Assembly: GCA_022822905.1 (NCBI GenBank) | Contig: JAJDYE010000016.1 | Coordinates: 88,731-152,730, forward strand | DNA from: Acidimicrobiia bacterium | GTDB lineage: Bacteria > Actinomycetota > Acidimicrobiia > Acidimicrobiales > Bin134 | Length of the DNA: 64,000 nucleotides | Direction of reading: 5' to 3' | Shown: one piece after another, positions 1 through 8,738 of the stretch | How positions within the stretch are numbered: position 1 is the first letter of the stretch | Layout: the number at the start of each line of letters is the position of its first letter | The notes under the pieces: generated by a model | What the model saw: only the letters and a program-made list of their open reading frames with translations | The model's database searches: none | Told to the model about the DNA's origin: nothing | Program-made: the position numbers and the translations under genes

Positions 1-74
1 ACTGCTGGGCCACCAAGCGCAAGCCCACCCCCACCTGGGGAGACAAGGGGCTCGACCCCTTCGCCCAGCCATGA
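1..74 (+). CDS. C-terminal end of an unidentified upstream gene (partial)
   Basis: The frame beginning at base 3 is open up to TGA at 72-74 and gives about 23 residues ending in KGLDPFAQP. The stop overlaps the ATG of the next gene in an ATGA arrangement, the usual sign of translational coupling, so this is probably the tail of a real gene whose body lies outside the window. The fragment is too short to identify a family. Confidence 0.5.
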   Translation, partial: CWATKRKPTPTWGDKGLDPFAQP

Positions 75-529
75 GCGCCACCCCCACGCTCAGCGATCAA
101 TTTGCCGACGGGGCCGAGACCGTGGTGCACCGGGGGCGAGACGTCCGGCCGCTGCTGCGGTTGGCGGTGTCGGAGGGCACCAGGGTGCGGATAGAGCGGA
201 TCGCCGCCCGCCCCGACCGCCGCCAAGCCCTCAAGCTGGCCGCAGTAAACGGTCTCCTCGAGGCCAATGAGGCTGTTTCTGAGGTCATCTCGCTGTGGTC
301 CGACACCAGCCCGACCGAGGTGGAGCTGACCGTGCTCGGGGCTCAAGTCCGGCGCTTGGAGGTGTGGAATGCCTGGGATCTGGGCGGACTGGAATCGGCG
401 TGGCTGGGCAACGCCGGAATGATCGTGGAAACCGATGAGCGGCACTTGGCCCTGCATTGCAGCGACGGCCTCGGCCCGCCCAGCTTCACCGATCTGCAAA
501 TCCACCTTTCAGTGGCTCAGCCGGGCTGA
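71..529 (+). CDS. hypothetical protein, 152 aa
   Basis: This is a complete frame whose ATG overlaps the preceding stop (ATGA), and it ends 18 nt before the amidohydrolase gene, so it probably belongs to one operon with it. No signal peptide, transmembrane segment or cysteine motif is evident. The composition looks like a small soluble alpha/beta protein with one Cys near the C terminus (LHCSDG). I do not recognise the family. Codon use matches its neighbours, and the position inside a catabolic operon is the only functional hint. Confidence 0.6.
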   Translation: MSATPTLSDQFADGAETVVHRGRDVRPLLRLAVSEGTRVRIERIAARPDRRQALKLAAVNGLLEANEAVSEVISLWSDTSPTEVELTVLGAQVRRLEVWNAWDLGGLESAWLGNAGMIVETDERHLALHCSDGLGPPSFTDLQIHLSVAQPG

Positions 530-547
530 TTCGCGGCAAGCTTAGAC

Positions 548-1804
548 ATGGCCATCTCGCTCGACGATCTCACTGCTGACACCTCCTTCACCCAGCACGT
601 CAAGGGCCAAGTCACGTTTCTACCCGAGCCCGAGCGAGCCGACCGGTGGACGCCGATGGTCTCGGTGGACGATCACATTGTGGAGCCTCTTGACGCCTTC
701 ACCGATCGATTCCCGGCCAAATATGCCGACGATGCTCCGCGGGTGGTCACGCTCGACGATGGATCGGAAACCTGGCTGTACGCCGGGCACTCGCTGCCCA
801 ACGTGGGGTTCAACGCGGTGGTGGGCCGCCCGGTCAGCGAGTACAGCTTCGAACCCACCCGCTTCGAGGACATGCGCCGGGGCTCATGGGACATCGACGC
901 CCGGATCGCCGACATGGACCTCAACGGGGTCTACGCCTCGCTGTGCTTCCCGTCGTTCTTGCCCGGCTTCTGCGGACAGCGGTTCCAGCAGCTCACCGAC
1001 GACCCCGACCTGGCCCTGGCCGCGGTGCGAGCCTGGAACGACTGGAACATCGAGGAGTGGTCCGGGGCCCGTCCCGACCGCATGATCCCCTGTCAGCTCA
1101 CCTACTTCCTCGACCCCGAGGTGGGCGCGGCAGAGGTGTACCGCAACGCCGAGCGGGGCTACAAGGCCATCAGCTTTTCCGAGGCCCCTCATTCTCTGGG
1201 GTTCCCCAGCCTGCACTCCGGCCATTGGGACCCGATCATGGCCGCCTGCGAGGAGACCGAGACCGTGGTGTGCCTGCACGTCGGCTCCTCGGGCACCTCG
1301 CCAGCCACCTCGCCCGACGCCCCCTCCGACACCGTGGGGGTGCTGTTCTTCGGCTACGCCATGTTCGCCGCGGTCGACTGGCTGTACTCCAAGATCCCGG
1401 TACGGTTCCCCAACATCAAGATAGCCCTCAGCGAGGGGGGCCTCGGCTGGGTAGCCGGTCTGTTGGACCGCCTGGAGCACGTCCGCAAGTACGACTCCAT
1501 GTACGGCACCTGGAACGACGTGGAACTCTCCCCCGCCGACACCCTGCGCCGCAACTTCTGGTTCTGCGCCATAGACGACCCCTCGGCCTTCGACCACCGC
1601 CACTACATCGGCCTGGAGAACCTGATGGTGGAGTCCGACTACCCCCACGCCGACTCCACCTGGCCCAACACCCAGGAACTGCTCCGCAAACAGCTTGCCG
1701 GCATCCCCGCCGACGAGGTCGCCCGCATCTGCTGGGCCAACGCCAGCGACCTCTTCCGCCACCCCGTCCCCGACTCGGTGATCGCCGACCCCAACAGCTT
1801 CTGA
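548..1804 (+). CDS. amidohydrolase family protein (amidohydrolase_2 type)
   Basis: At 418 aa this matches the usual length of the metal-dependent amidohydrolase_2 family (TIM-barrel hydrolases and decarboxylases such as ACMSD-like enzymes). The N-terminal VSVDDHIVEP (about residues 38-47) replaces the DxHxH-type start of the barrel. A mid-protein CLHVGSSG segment and the C-terminal SDYPH motif (363-367, metal-binding Asp364) are typical. It lies 4 nt upstream of an acyl-CoA ligase. Homologues with the same DDHVxEP opening occur at 31565-32785 in this window. The substrate is unknown. Hydrolysis or decarboxylation of a cyclic or aromatic compound is the likely chemistry. Confidence 0.88.
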   Translation: MAISLDDLTADTSFTQHVKGQVTFLPEPERADRWTPMVSVDDHIVEPLDAFTDRFPAKYADDAPRVVTLDDGSETWLYAGHSLPNVGFNAVVGRPVSEYSFEPTRFEDMRRGSWDIDARIADMDLNGVYASLCFPSFLPGFCGQRFQQLTDDPDLALAAVRAWNDWNIEEWSGARPDRMIPCQLTYFLDPEVGAAEVYRNAERGYKAISFSEAPHSLGFPSLHSGHWDPIMAACEETETVVCLHVGSSGTSPATSPDAPSDTVGVLFFGYAMFAAVDWLYSKIPVRFPNIKIALSEGGLGWVAGLLDRLEHVRKYDSMYGTWNDVELSPADTLRRNFWFCAIDDPSAFDHRHYIGLENLMVESDYPHADSTWPNTQELLRKQLAGIPADEVARICWANASDLFRHPVPDSVIADPNSF

Positions 1805-1808
1805 GACT

Positions 1809-3497
1809 GTGCCGAACGCGGCTGATCCTGAGGTGGCTGCCGCCTATATGGCGGCGGGTTGGTGGGGGCATGAGACTCCTGCTGACCTGATTTGGCGCAA
1901 TGCCGCCGAGCAGCCCGACGGCACCGCCTACGTCACGTGGAGCCGACCGCGAGACCCGGAGTCGCCGGGGATCATCGACCGGACGACGTGGGCGGGTTAC
2001 GACCGGTTATCCGACCGGGTGGCCGCTGCGCTGCTGGCCGCGGGGCTGGATCGGGGCGACCGGGTGGCGGTGATCCTGCCCGACAGCGCGGCGGTTCATG
2101 CCGCTTTCACCGGAGCCGACAAGGCGGGAGTGGTGGTAATGGGGATCGGCCACCGGGCTGGGTCGGCGGAGATCGCCCATCTGGTAGAGAAATCTGGGGC
2201 TCGGGCCATCATCACTGGCACCGACCGCCGGGAGCGCCCAGCCAACAACGCGGTGGCTGAATTGCGACGCAGCATTCCCGACCTGGCCCACCACATCACG
2301 ATTGACGGCCCCGGCCAAGGGGCGGCCATCAGCCTCGACGGCCAGCCCGCCCCGTCTCCAGATTCGATCCTCAGCTTCGCCGAGGCCGTCGAGGCGCGTC
2401 GCCTAGGGGCCTCGGAGCTCTGCTTATTGAACTCCACGTCGGGCACAACCGGGCTGCCCAAGTGCGTCATGCAGACCCACAACCGGTGGTTCTACTTCCA
2501 TCAGAAGGCGGTGGAATACAGCGGGCTCGGTACCGACGAGGTGTTCTGCGTGCCGGTGCCGGCCCCGTTCGGCTTCGGGCTGTGGACCGCCCACTACACC
2601 CCCACCATCCTGGGTGTGCCCACTGTGGTGATGGCCGACTTCGACGCTGCCGCGCTGATCCGGCTCATCGAGGCGGAGCGGGTGACCGTTCTGTGCGCGG
2701 TCACCACCCAGTTCATCATGATGCTGAACTCGCCGGTGTTCGACGACCACGATTTGTCGTCGCTGCGGCTGATGTTCACCGGGGGCGAGGCCATTCCCTA
2801 TCAGCGGGCATCCGAGTTCGAGGAGCGCACCGGCTGCACGGTGCTGAACTTCTACGGCTCCAACGAGACCGGGATGCTGAGCGGCACTCGTTTGGGCGAT
2901 CCCCGGTCGGCCCGGCTGCGCTCCGGGGGCCGGTGCGAGCCAGAGATGGACTGTGCCCTCTACGACCCCGATGACGGTTCCCTGCTTCCCGAGCTGCGAG
3001 GCCGGGGACAGCCCGCCTGCCGGGGACCGGCCACCGCCTTGGGCTACTACGACGATGCCAAGGCCAACACCGAGCTGATGACCGACGATGGCCGGATGCT
3101 GATGGGCGACATCGTGGAGATCGACGACGACGGCTATCTGCGGGTGGTGGGGCGAACGTCGGACTTCATCATCCGAGGGGGCAAGAACATCAGCGCCCCT
3201 GCGGTGGAAGACGAGGTGATGACCCACTCGGCAGTGGCCATGGTGGCCGCAGTGGCTGCCCCTGACCCGGTGTTCGGCGAGCGGGTGGCCGCCTACGTGG
3301 AGCTTGTGCCCAGCACCAGCCTGGATCTCGACGGATTACGAGAGCACCTGGCCAGCCGCGGAGTTTCCCGGGAGTGGTGGCCCGAGCACCTGTTCGTAGT
3401 CGACGCCCTCCCCCGGTCCTCGGGGGGCAAAGTAGCCAAGGGCCAGCTCAAAAAGGACGCCGCCGACCGGCTAAAGGCCGGGGAAGACCAGGCCTAG
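1809..3497 (+). CDS. AMP-binding acyl-CoA synthetase/ligase
   Basis: This 562-aa adenylate-forming enzyme activates a carboxylic acid to its acyl-CoA with ATP. The P-loop-like motif STSGTTGLPK lies near residues 207-216, the A5 motif NFYGSNETG follows, then GDIVEIDDDGYLRVVGRTSD and the hinge FIIRGGKNISAPAVE. The C-terminal SSGGKVAKG (about 538-546) contains the adenylating Lys. The start is GTG at 1809, 4 nt after the amidohydrolase stop, so the two are probably cotranslated. Its TAG stop shares a CTAG tetramer with the TAG of the convergent gene. The acyl substrate cannot be read from sequence. Confidence 0.92.
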   Translation: MPNAADPEVAAAYMAAGWWGHETPADLIWRNAAEQPDGTAYVTWSRPRDPESPGIIDRTTWAGYDRLSDRVAAALLAAGLDRGDRVAVILPDSAAVHAAFTGADKAGVVVMGIGHRAGSAEIAHLVEKSGARAIITGTDRRERPANNAVAELRRSIPDLAHHITIDGPGQGAAISLDGQPAPSPDSILSFAEAVEARRLGASELCLLNSTSGTTGLPKCVMQTHNRWFYFHQKAVEYSGLGTDEVFCVPVPAPFGFGLWTAHYTPTILGVPTVVMADFDAAALIRLIEAERVTVLCAVTTQFIMMLNSPVFDDHDLSSLRLMFTGGEAIPYQRASEFEERTGCTVLNFYGSNETGMLSGTRLGDPRSARLRSGGRCEPEMDCALYDPDDGSLLPELRGRGQPACRGPATALGYYDDAKANTELMTDDGRMLMGDIVEIDDDGYLRVVGRTSDFIIRGGKNISAPAVEDEVMTHSAVAMVAAVAAPDPVFGERVAAYVELVPSTSLDLDGLREHLASRGVSREWWPEHLFVVDALPRSSGGKVAKGQLKKDAADRLKAGEDQA

Positions 3498-3982
3498 CGC
3501 TGGGTCAGAACCATCGCCTGCCAGCGCCCGCTGAGTTGGAACTCCACGAGATTGGCCATGGCGTCAACCAGGAACTCCAACGCCACACGGGGGTCTTGAC
3601 CTTCGGGCAGCTCGTACACCAAGCCCCGCTTGATGTGGTCTTGGCGCCGGTTCCAACCGTCGGGCTCGGCCACCCCCCGCTCCTCCAGCAGCTTGGAGGC
3701 GTGTCGCCCACCGGCGTGCTGCAAGCCCACCGAGGCGGGCTGCCACTTGTCCCGGTAATGGTGGCCCGGCACCCAGGTGCCGAGCGGAACGGCCGGTCCC
3801 TTCGCGGTGAACAACTTGAATATGGGCGACTCGGGAGGCCGATCCTCATCGGCCACCAGCGGCTGCACGTTGATCCACCCCGACCCATCGCCCCGGGCGG
3901 CCAGGGTCAGCATCTCGTGGACCACTTCCTCCAGAGCCAGCCGCTCAAACCGGATGGGCCGCTTATCGAGCGCCATCTCCAC
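3494..3982 (-). CDS. conserved hypothetical protein, 162 aa
   Basis: This soluble protein with no clear catalytic signature is the last gene of a minus-strand run behind the SnoaL-like and bicupin genes (36 nt gap). It contains a GTWVPGHHYRDKW segment with a His pair and an N-terminal helix (LALEEVVHEMLTLA). It could be a small cupin-like or ligand-binding protein, but I do not recognise it. Its stop shares the CTAG tetramer at 3494-3497 with the convergent ligase gene. Confidence 0.6.
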   Translation of the reverse strand: MEMALDKRPIRFERLALEEVVHEMLTLAARGDGSGWINVQPLVADEDRPPESPIFKLFTAKGPAVPLGTWVPGHHYRDKWQPASVGLQHAGGRHASKLLEERGVAEPDGWNRRQDHIKRGLVYELPEGQDPRVALEFLVDAMANLVEFQLSGRWQAMVLTQR

Positions 3983-4018
3983 TCCCAGGTTGCGAAGCCG
4001 CCTCGGCCCAGACGGGAA

Positions 4019-4558
4019 TCACCCCCGAGGCTCCCCCATCAGCCCTCGGCGGGTGTAGGTGATGTCGGACCGATCCCGGTAGCCGATGGTGAAATCGTCG
4101 TCGTAGGGGAATGAGTAATTCAGCTCCAGGGTGTAGCGCCACTCGAATGCGCATATCCGGGTGGCGATCAGCCAGGGACCGCCGTCGCGCCGCTCGAACC
4201 GGTCCACGTAGCGCAGCCCCATGCGCATGTCGGAACCAGGACCCTCCTCGGTGGGGTGCACCACATGGTGGGCGTTGCAGTACGTCTCAACGTAAGCCAC
4301 ATCGCCCTCGAGCTGGATGCGGGACTGGCCCAGCAGGTGCTGGGTGTAGTCGAAGTGCACCAGCACCTCCAGCACCCAGTCGGCAAACTCCGTCGGGCTG
4401 CCACGAAAGTTGTTGTGGTCGTCGAAGCCGTCAGGGTGATAGCCGGAGACGATCAGCTCCTTGTCGAGCCGGTCGGTGCCCCGGGCCACCCGGTGGAGGG
4501 TGTCGGTGATCTCGTCTTTGTCCAGCAGCGCTTGGAGCCTCAGGTCGAGATCAGCCAT
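4019..4558 (-). CDS. SnoaL-like / NTF2-family protein
   Basis: This 179-aa protein has the pattern of the SnoaL_4-type NTF2-like fold: an N-terminal helix LQALLDKDEITDTLHRVARGTDR, then DKELIVSGYHPDGFDDH, VHFDYTQHLLGQSRIQLEGDVAYVETYCNAHH and a strand-rich C terminus ending TYTRRGLMG. Such proteins act as isomerases, hydratases or small ring-hydroxylating partners on aromatic or steroid-like compounds. The start overlaps the end of the bicupin gene by 8 nt, which suggests coupling. The His/Asp residues fit a catalytic pocket, but the substrate is unknown. Confidence 0.82.
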   Translation of the reverse strand: MADLDLRLQALLDKDEITDTLHRVARGTDRLDKELIVSGYHPDGFDDHNNFRGSPTEFADWVLEVLVHFDYTQHLLGQSRIQLEGDVAYVETYCNAHHVVHPTEEGPGSDMRMGLRYVDRFERRDGGPWLIATRICAFEWRYTLELNYSFPYDDDFTIGYRDRSDITYTRRGLMGEPRG

Positions 4559-5519
4559 CCCCCACCCCGATCATCACCGCCGAGAGGGTGAACGGGCCGT
4601 CGCCGGTGTTGCGCCAGGCGTGCTCGGTGCCCCGCTGAATCACACAGTCGCCCGCGGTGAGATGCGTCGGAGGCTGGCCGGGCAGCTCCAAGTCCACCGT
4701 GCCCTGGGCGATCCGCACGAAGTCGATGGTGGGAGTTTGGTGCATCAACGCAGCCTGGTCGGCCATCGACGCCGGGATGGTGACCTGCTTCCAGGTGACT
4801 CCTCCGCCAGGGGGATTGAGCTGCATCTCCGACTGGGGAGCGTCGCCGCCCTGGAACTCGCTGACCACGGGGGCGAAGGTGTGCCACAGCTCGGCGGTCA
4901 GCAGTCCGCCGTCGGACTGCGATGCGGTGGCCGGGGGGCCGTCGGCGCACACCCCGTCGCCGTCGGTCACGATCCTGCGAGGTCCGACGGTGCCAACGGA
5001 TGCCCCAGCGAAACCGGGATCAGCACCGTCGCCCACTCCCAGCATGCCTACTCCCAACATTGTCGCGCTGAATGTGCAGGGATCGTCGCCGATCACGATC
5101 CACCGATGCCACGTGCCCCGCTGAATAACACAGTCACCAGCGGCCAACTCCACCCAATGCTCGTTCAACTCCAACCGGATCTGCCCCGAGATGATCTCGA
5201 TGAAGTCGATGGTGGGAGTGACGTGAAAGCCGACCCGGTCTTGGTCGAATCGGGGGTCATCGAGTGGGCCGATCGCCTTGCCTCCCGAGGGCTTCAATGT
5301 GAACAGCCGCCACGAGATCCCACCGGGCGGGGGAACGAAGTCCTTGCGATCGTCCGGCTCCTCTCCGCCGTCATCCACCGTGGCAGGACGCTGCCCGACG
5401 TACCACATGCTGGCCGTGCTCCGCCCCAAGAAGCTCGACGGTGCCTGCCCGTCGGAGATGATGACCGGTGCCCCGCTGTCGTCGTGCCCGGTAACGATTC
5501 GCCGCCATGTGAATGCCAT
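4551..5519 (-). CDS. bicupin domain protein
   Basis: The 322-aa protein contains two cupin barrels from an internal duplication. The first has HVTPTIDFIEIISG followed by AGDCVIQRGTWHRW, and the second has HQTPTIDFVRIAQG followed by AGDCVIQRGTEHAW. Both keep the TPTIDF and GDCVIQRGT blocks. In related bicupins these bind a metal for oxygenase or isomerase chemistry on small aromatic or keto acids. The SnoaL-like gene follows with an 8-nt overlap. The upstream 85 nt separates it from the divergent ETF gene and should hold the promoters of both. Confidence 0.82.
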   Translation of the reverse strand: MAFTWRRIVTGHDDSGAPVIISDGQAPSSFLGRSTASMWYVGQRPATVDDGGEEPDDRKDFVPPPGGISWRLFTLKPSGGKAIGPLDDPRFDQDRVGFHVTPTIDFIEIISGQIRLELNEHWVELAAGDCVIQRGTWHRWIVIGDDPCTFSATMLGVGMLGVGDGADPGFAGASVGTVGPRRIVTDGDGVCADGPPATASQSDGGLLTAELWHTFAPVVSEFQGGDAPQSEMQLNPPGGGVTWKQVTIPASMADQAALMHQTPTIDFVRIAQGTVDLELPGQPPTHLTAGDCVIQRGTEHAWRNTGDGPFTLSAVMIGVGDG

Positions 5520-5604
5520 CCGGCAACCGTAGCGGCCCGCAGCAACCCCGACGCACGTTGCCCAATCCGAAGAAGCACCACCCCACTAGGTAGCCTCGGA
5601 GCAG

Positions 5605-7443
5605 ATGTTTGACCCGCCTGATGACGTGATTGCGCCGGAACGCCCCCTTCGAGTGGCTGTATTGGTCAAGCAGATCCCGGTGTTTGAGGACATGGTTCTC
5701 GGGCCCGATGGCCGCATGGTGCGAGACGGCATCGACATGCACATGAACGACTACTGCCGCCGCGCCGTAGCCAAGGGCACCGAGGTGGCCCGGGCCAGCG
5801 GGGGCACGGTGACCGTGTTGACGCTGGGACCGCCGTCGGCCGAAAACGTGTGCCGGGAGGCCCTCCTTTTTGGGGTGGACGCTGGAATCCATATCTGCGA
5901 CCCGGAGTTCGCCGGGTCCGACACTTGGGCCACCGCCAAAGCTCTGGCCGCCGCCCTGGAGAGGTTCGGACCGTTCGACCTGGTGATGATGGGACGCAAT
6001 TCGGTGGACTCCGACACCGGCCAGGTGCCACCGCAGTTGGCCGAGCTGATGAGCTTGCCGTTCGCCACCGGGGTTCGGCACTTCTCCCTTCACGGCGACC
6101 GCCTGGAGCTGCGGTTGGAACACGACGACGAGTGGGTCGACGTGGAAGTAGAGCTGCCCGCGGTGGTGTCATGCGCCGAGCGATTGTGCGACCCGTGCAA
6201 GATCAAGGATCCGGAGGCCTGGGCCACGGTGGACAGCTCCCACATCCAGACGGTGAGCGCCGCCGACTTGGGCCCCGGTCCGTGGGGTCAGGAGGCCAGC
6301 CCCACCACGGTCGGGCCAGTTCAGATGATCGACGTAGAGCGCGGCCGTCAGATGATGACCGGCACGCTGGACGAGCAGATCGATCAGGCGGTGGCCATCT
6401 TGGCCGACAAGGGGGCGCTGGCCTCCGGCTCGAGTGCCGAGCCTCCCCTGGTTCCCGAGCGGGTTATGGCTGGTGATGATGGTCCTGCCATTGCCGTGCT
6501 GGTGGAGCCCGGACGCGGACGGGTGAACCGGGAGCTCCTCGGAGCTGCCGCCGAACTGGCCGCAGAGATCGGCGGTTGGGTGGCCGCCATCGGTCCCGAT
6601 CTGGACGACCCCGACGAGGATCTGAGCTCATGGGGAGCCGATGAGCAGATCGCTGTCGTGAATCACGACAACGGCACATCGCTGGTCGAAGAAGACCTGG
6701 CGGCGGCCATGTCGGCGTGGGCAGCCGAGACCCAGCCATGGGCCGTGCTGGCACCGGGCACCGCTTGGGGCCGTGAGGTGGCCTCCCGTATGGCGGCAAG
6801 GCTGGGCGCTGGCCTCACCGGCGACGCGGTCGGGCTGAAGGTGGATGACCACGGGAAGCTGATCGCCTTGAAACCGGCTTTCGGGGGATGGCTGGTGGCC
6901 GAGATTCTCTGTGCTTCCCCCATCCAAATGGCCACGGTGCGCCCCGGGGTACTGCCCTTCCCCCGGCCCAATACCGACCGCCCCCCGGCCCGCCGATTGT
7001 CGCTGAAATCTCCCGGCCAGAGCCGCCTGGAGATCATCCGGCGCTACCGGGACGACGACAGCGATGAGCTGGCCAACGCCTCGGTGGTGATCGGCGTGGG
7101 CCAAGGGGTGGATCCAACCGACTACCCCAAGCTGGAGAAGCATCAGGACGCCATAGGGGCCGCCCTGTGCGCCACCCGCAAGGTCACCGACTACGGCTGG
7201 ATGCCCCGGGCCCGCCAAGTGGGCATCACCGGCCACAGCATCAGCCCGCGGCTCTACTTCGCTATCGGCATGAGCGGAAAATTCAACCACACCGTGGGCG
7301 TCCGCAACGCCGGCACGGTGGTGGGCATCAACCCCGACCCCGACGCTCCCCTATGGGAGATCGTAGACATCGGCTTTGTGGGCGACTGGGCCGAGGTGTT
7401 CGACGCGCTCATCCCCCGCCTGGCCGAAGCCCTGGCCGGCTGA
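5605..7443 (+). CDS. electron transfer flavoprotein, fused beta-alpha subunits
   Basis: The 612-aa polypeptide joins two normally separate subunits. Residues about 15-275 are ETF beta-like (VLVKQIP opening, GVDAGIHICDPEFAGSDTWATAKALAAAL, MMGRNSVDSDTGQVPPQLAELMSLPF). Residues about 290-612 are ETF alpha-like, ending in the FAD domain with TRKVTDYGW, GITGHSISPRLYFAIGMSGKFNH and NPDPDAPLWEIVDIGFVGDW. ETF accepts electrons from acyl-CoA or other flavin dehydrogenases and passes them to the quinone pool. Start ATG is 5605. A YihY gene follows after 11 nt. Fusion in the order beta then alpha is uncommon compared with separate etfB and etfA genes. Confidence 0.9.
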   Translation: MFDPPDDVIAPERPLRVAVLVKQIPVFEDMVLGPDGRMVRDGIDMHMNDYCRRAVAKGTEVARASGGTVTVLTLGPPSAENVCREALLFGVDAGIHICDPEFAGSDTWATAKALAAALERFGPFDLVMMGRNSVDSDTGQVPPQLAELMSLPFATGVRHFSLHGDRLELRLEHDDEWVDVEVELPAVVSCAERLCDPCKIKDPEAWATVDSSHIQTVSAADLGPGPWGQEASPTTVGPVQMIDVERGRQMMTGTLDEQIDQAVAILADKGALASGSSAEPPLVPERVMAGDDGPAIAVLVEPGRGRVNRELLGAAAELAAEIGGWVAAIGPDLDDPDEDLSSWGADEQIAVVNHDNGTSLVEEDLAAAMSAWAAETQPWAVLAPGTAWGREVASRMAARLGAGLTGDAVGLKVDDHGKLIALKPAFGGWLVAEILCASPIQMATVRPGVLPFPRPNTDRPPARRLSLKSPGQSRLEIIRRYRDDDSDELANASVVIGVGQGVDPTDYPKLEKHQDAIGAALCATRKVTDYGWMPRARQVGITGHSISPRLYFAIGMSGKFNHTVGVRNAGTVVGINPDPDAPLWEIVDIGFVGDWAEVFDALIPRLAEALAG

Positions 7444-7454
7444 CTCGCTCGCTA

Positions 7455-8279
7455 ATGGGCGCTGACGAGGCAACGTCGGCTGCTGCTGAGAGTTGGTTCA
7501 CGAGGGCCGTTTCCCTAGCAAAGCAGTCCGCGTCGTGCTGGCGGGAGGGCGAAGGCGGCACCGGAGCAGCCGAGATCGCCTTCTGGTCAGCGGTATCGCT
7601 GTTTCCGGCCGCAGTGGCCGCGGCGGCCATCGCCTCCACAGTTCGGACTGTGTCTGATCGAATCGCCGACCGGTTCAACGAGTGGCTGGCCGACGCCGGG
7701 CAGACCGCGCTCAGCGATGTGGACAGCACCATCGGCGAGGAGTTCGCCGACGTGGTCTCCGCTCCCCCGGCGGCCACGTCCATCGCCGCAGTGGTTGCAG
7801 TGTGGGGCACCATGCGGGCCGCAGCCGCCGCCTGTCGGGCCGTCCGCCGGGTGCGGGGCGCCCCCCGCCGGTCGTGGTGGCTGGAACGGTTCACCGGATT
7901 TTGGCTCCTGGTGGGCGCGCTTCCTCTGATCGCCGGACCCACCGCCATAGCGGTCTGGGTCGACCCCCGGCTGGCCCCAGTGGTCGGCTTCATATCTGCA
8001 TTGGCCGTGTTCTCCCTGGTGCAGAAAATGTCCTGCCCCCACCAGCCATGGCGCCATCACCTGATCGGCGGCTTGGTGTCGGCCCTCTGGTTCTCTGTGG
8101 TTTCGGCCATCGCCGCGGTAGCCGTGAACTGGACCGTAGGCGGCACCGCCATCACCGTGGCCACCGCCGGAACCCTGGCCGCCCTCAGCTGGCTATGGGC
8201 CGCCGCCTGCGGCGTCACCGCCGGCGCCGCAGTCGCCGGCGCCCTCGGCCAGCGCTATGACGGGGGCTATACGAGTTGA
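7455..8279 (+). CDS. YihY/BrkB-like inner membrane protein
   Basis: I chose the ATG at 7455, 11 nt after the ETF stop, giving 274 aa. The frame is open further upstream, but only inside the ETF gene. Hydrophobic segments occur near AIAFWSAVSLFPAAVAAAA, TSIAAVVAVWGTM, FWLLVGALPLIAGPTAIAV, PVVGFISALAVFSLV, LIGGLVSALWFSVV and TLAALSWLWAAACGVTAGA, the five-to-six-helix layout of YihY proteins. It retains the early aromatic/Ala-rich helix of that family. The function of YihY proteins is not well defined. It is probably cotranscribed with the ETF. Confidence 0.75.
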   Translation: MGADEATSAAAESWFTRAVSLAKQSASCWREGEGGTGAAEIAFWSAVSLFPAAVAAAAIASTVRTVSDRIADRFNEWLADAGQTALSDVDSTIGEEFADVVSAPPAATSIAAVVAVWGTMRAAAAACRAVRRVRGAPRRSWWLERFTGFWLLVGALPLIAGPTAIAVWVDPRLAPVVGFISALAVFSLVQKMSCPHQPWRHHLIGGLVSALWFSVVSAIAAVAVNWTVGGTAITVATAGTLAALSWLWAAACGVTAGAAVAGALGQRYDGGYTS

Positions 8280-8339
8280 CTGGACTCTGAGTATTAGCTC
8301 AAAGCCTGCGAACCATCGAGCGTGGAGTACGGTCGGGCC

Positions 8340-8684
8340 ATGACCGAACCTCGTCAGCCCGATGTGCTCAGCCGCCTGCCCATTCCCGATGAAGTCCGCG
8401 ATGACGTGATGGAAATGCTGAAAGTGGGACCGTCTGCTGTGTGGGGTCGGCCTGTGCTGAGCCGCCGGGAGCGCAGCCTGGCCACCATCGCCATGATGAC
8501 CGCTCTGGGCAACGAGTTTGCCATCCGCGAGCACGTCATCATGGGCTTGGACTCTTTCGGCCTGAGCCGGGAAGAGATCTGCGAGGTCATGATCCAAGCC
8601 GCCATCTACGCCGGATTCCCCGCCGCCATGAAGGCCTTCGAAATCGCCACCGAGACCTTCGCCGAACGCGATGTCACTGCTTGA
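8340..8684 (+). CDS. carboxymuconolactone decarboxylase (CMD) family protein
   Basis: This is a 114-aa all-helical CMD-family protein. The region SRRERSLATIAMMTALGNEFAIREHVIMGLDSFGLSREEICEVMIQAAIYAGFPAAMKAFEIA matches the family core (R-E-R-S opening, H-x-x-x-A/G-L, E-E-I-x-E-V). It has no CxxC, so it is the decarboxylase-like type and not the AhpD peroxidase type. ATG 8340 is preferred over an upstream in-frame ATG at 8322. A remnant of a second CMD C terminus lies at 9402-9473. Confidence 0.88.
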   Translation: MTEPRQPDVLSRLPIPDEVRDDVMEMLKVGPSAVWGRPVLSRRERSLATIAMMTALGNEFAIREHVIMGLDSFGLSREEICEVMIQAAIYAGFPAAMKAFEIATETFAERDVTA

Positions 8685-8738
8685 GAGCAAGAACATCCAA
8701 TAACCAGTTTATAGTATTTTCAGTATATTCTATGTATT

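Noticed and set aside
884..1762. Long open frame antisense to the first amidohydrolase gene
   Set aside because: Gly/Val/Arg/His-rich translation with no domain, exactly mirroring a strong gene. High-GC codon structure often leaves the opposite strand open.
8340..8684. CMD protein as an AhpD-like selenoprotein
   Set aside because: There is no CxxC-like site and no in-frame TGA. It belongs to the decarboxylase-like branch.
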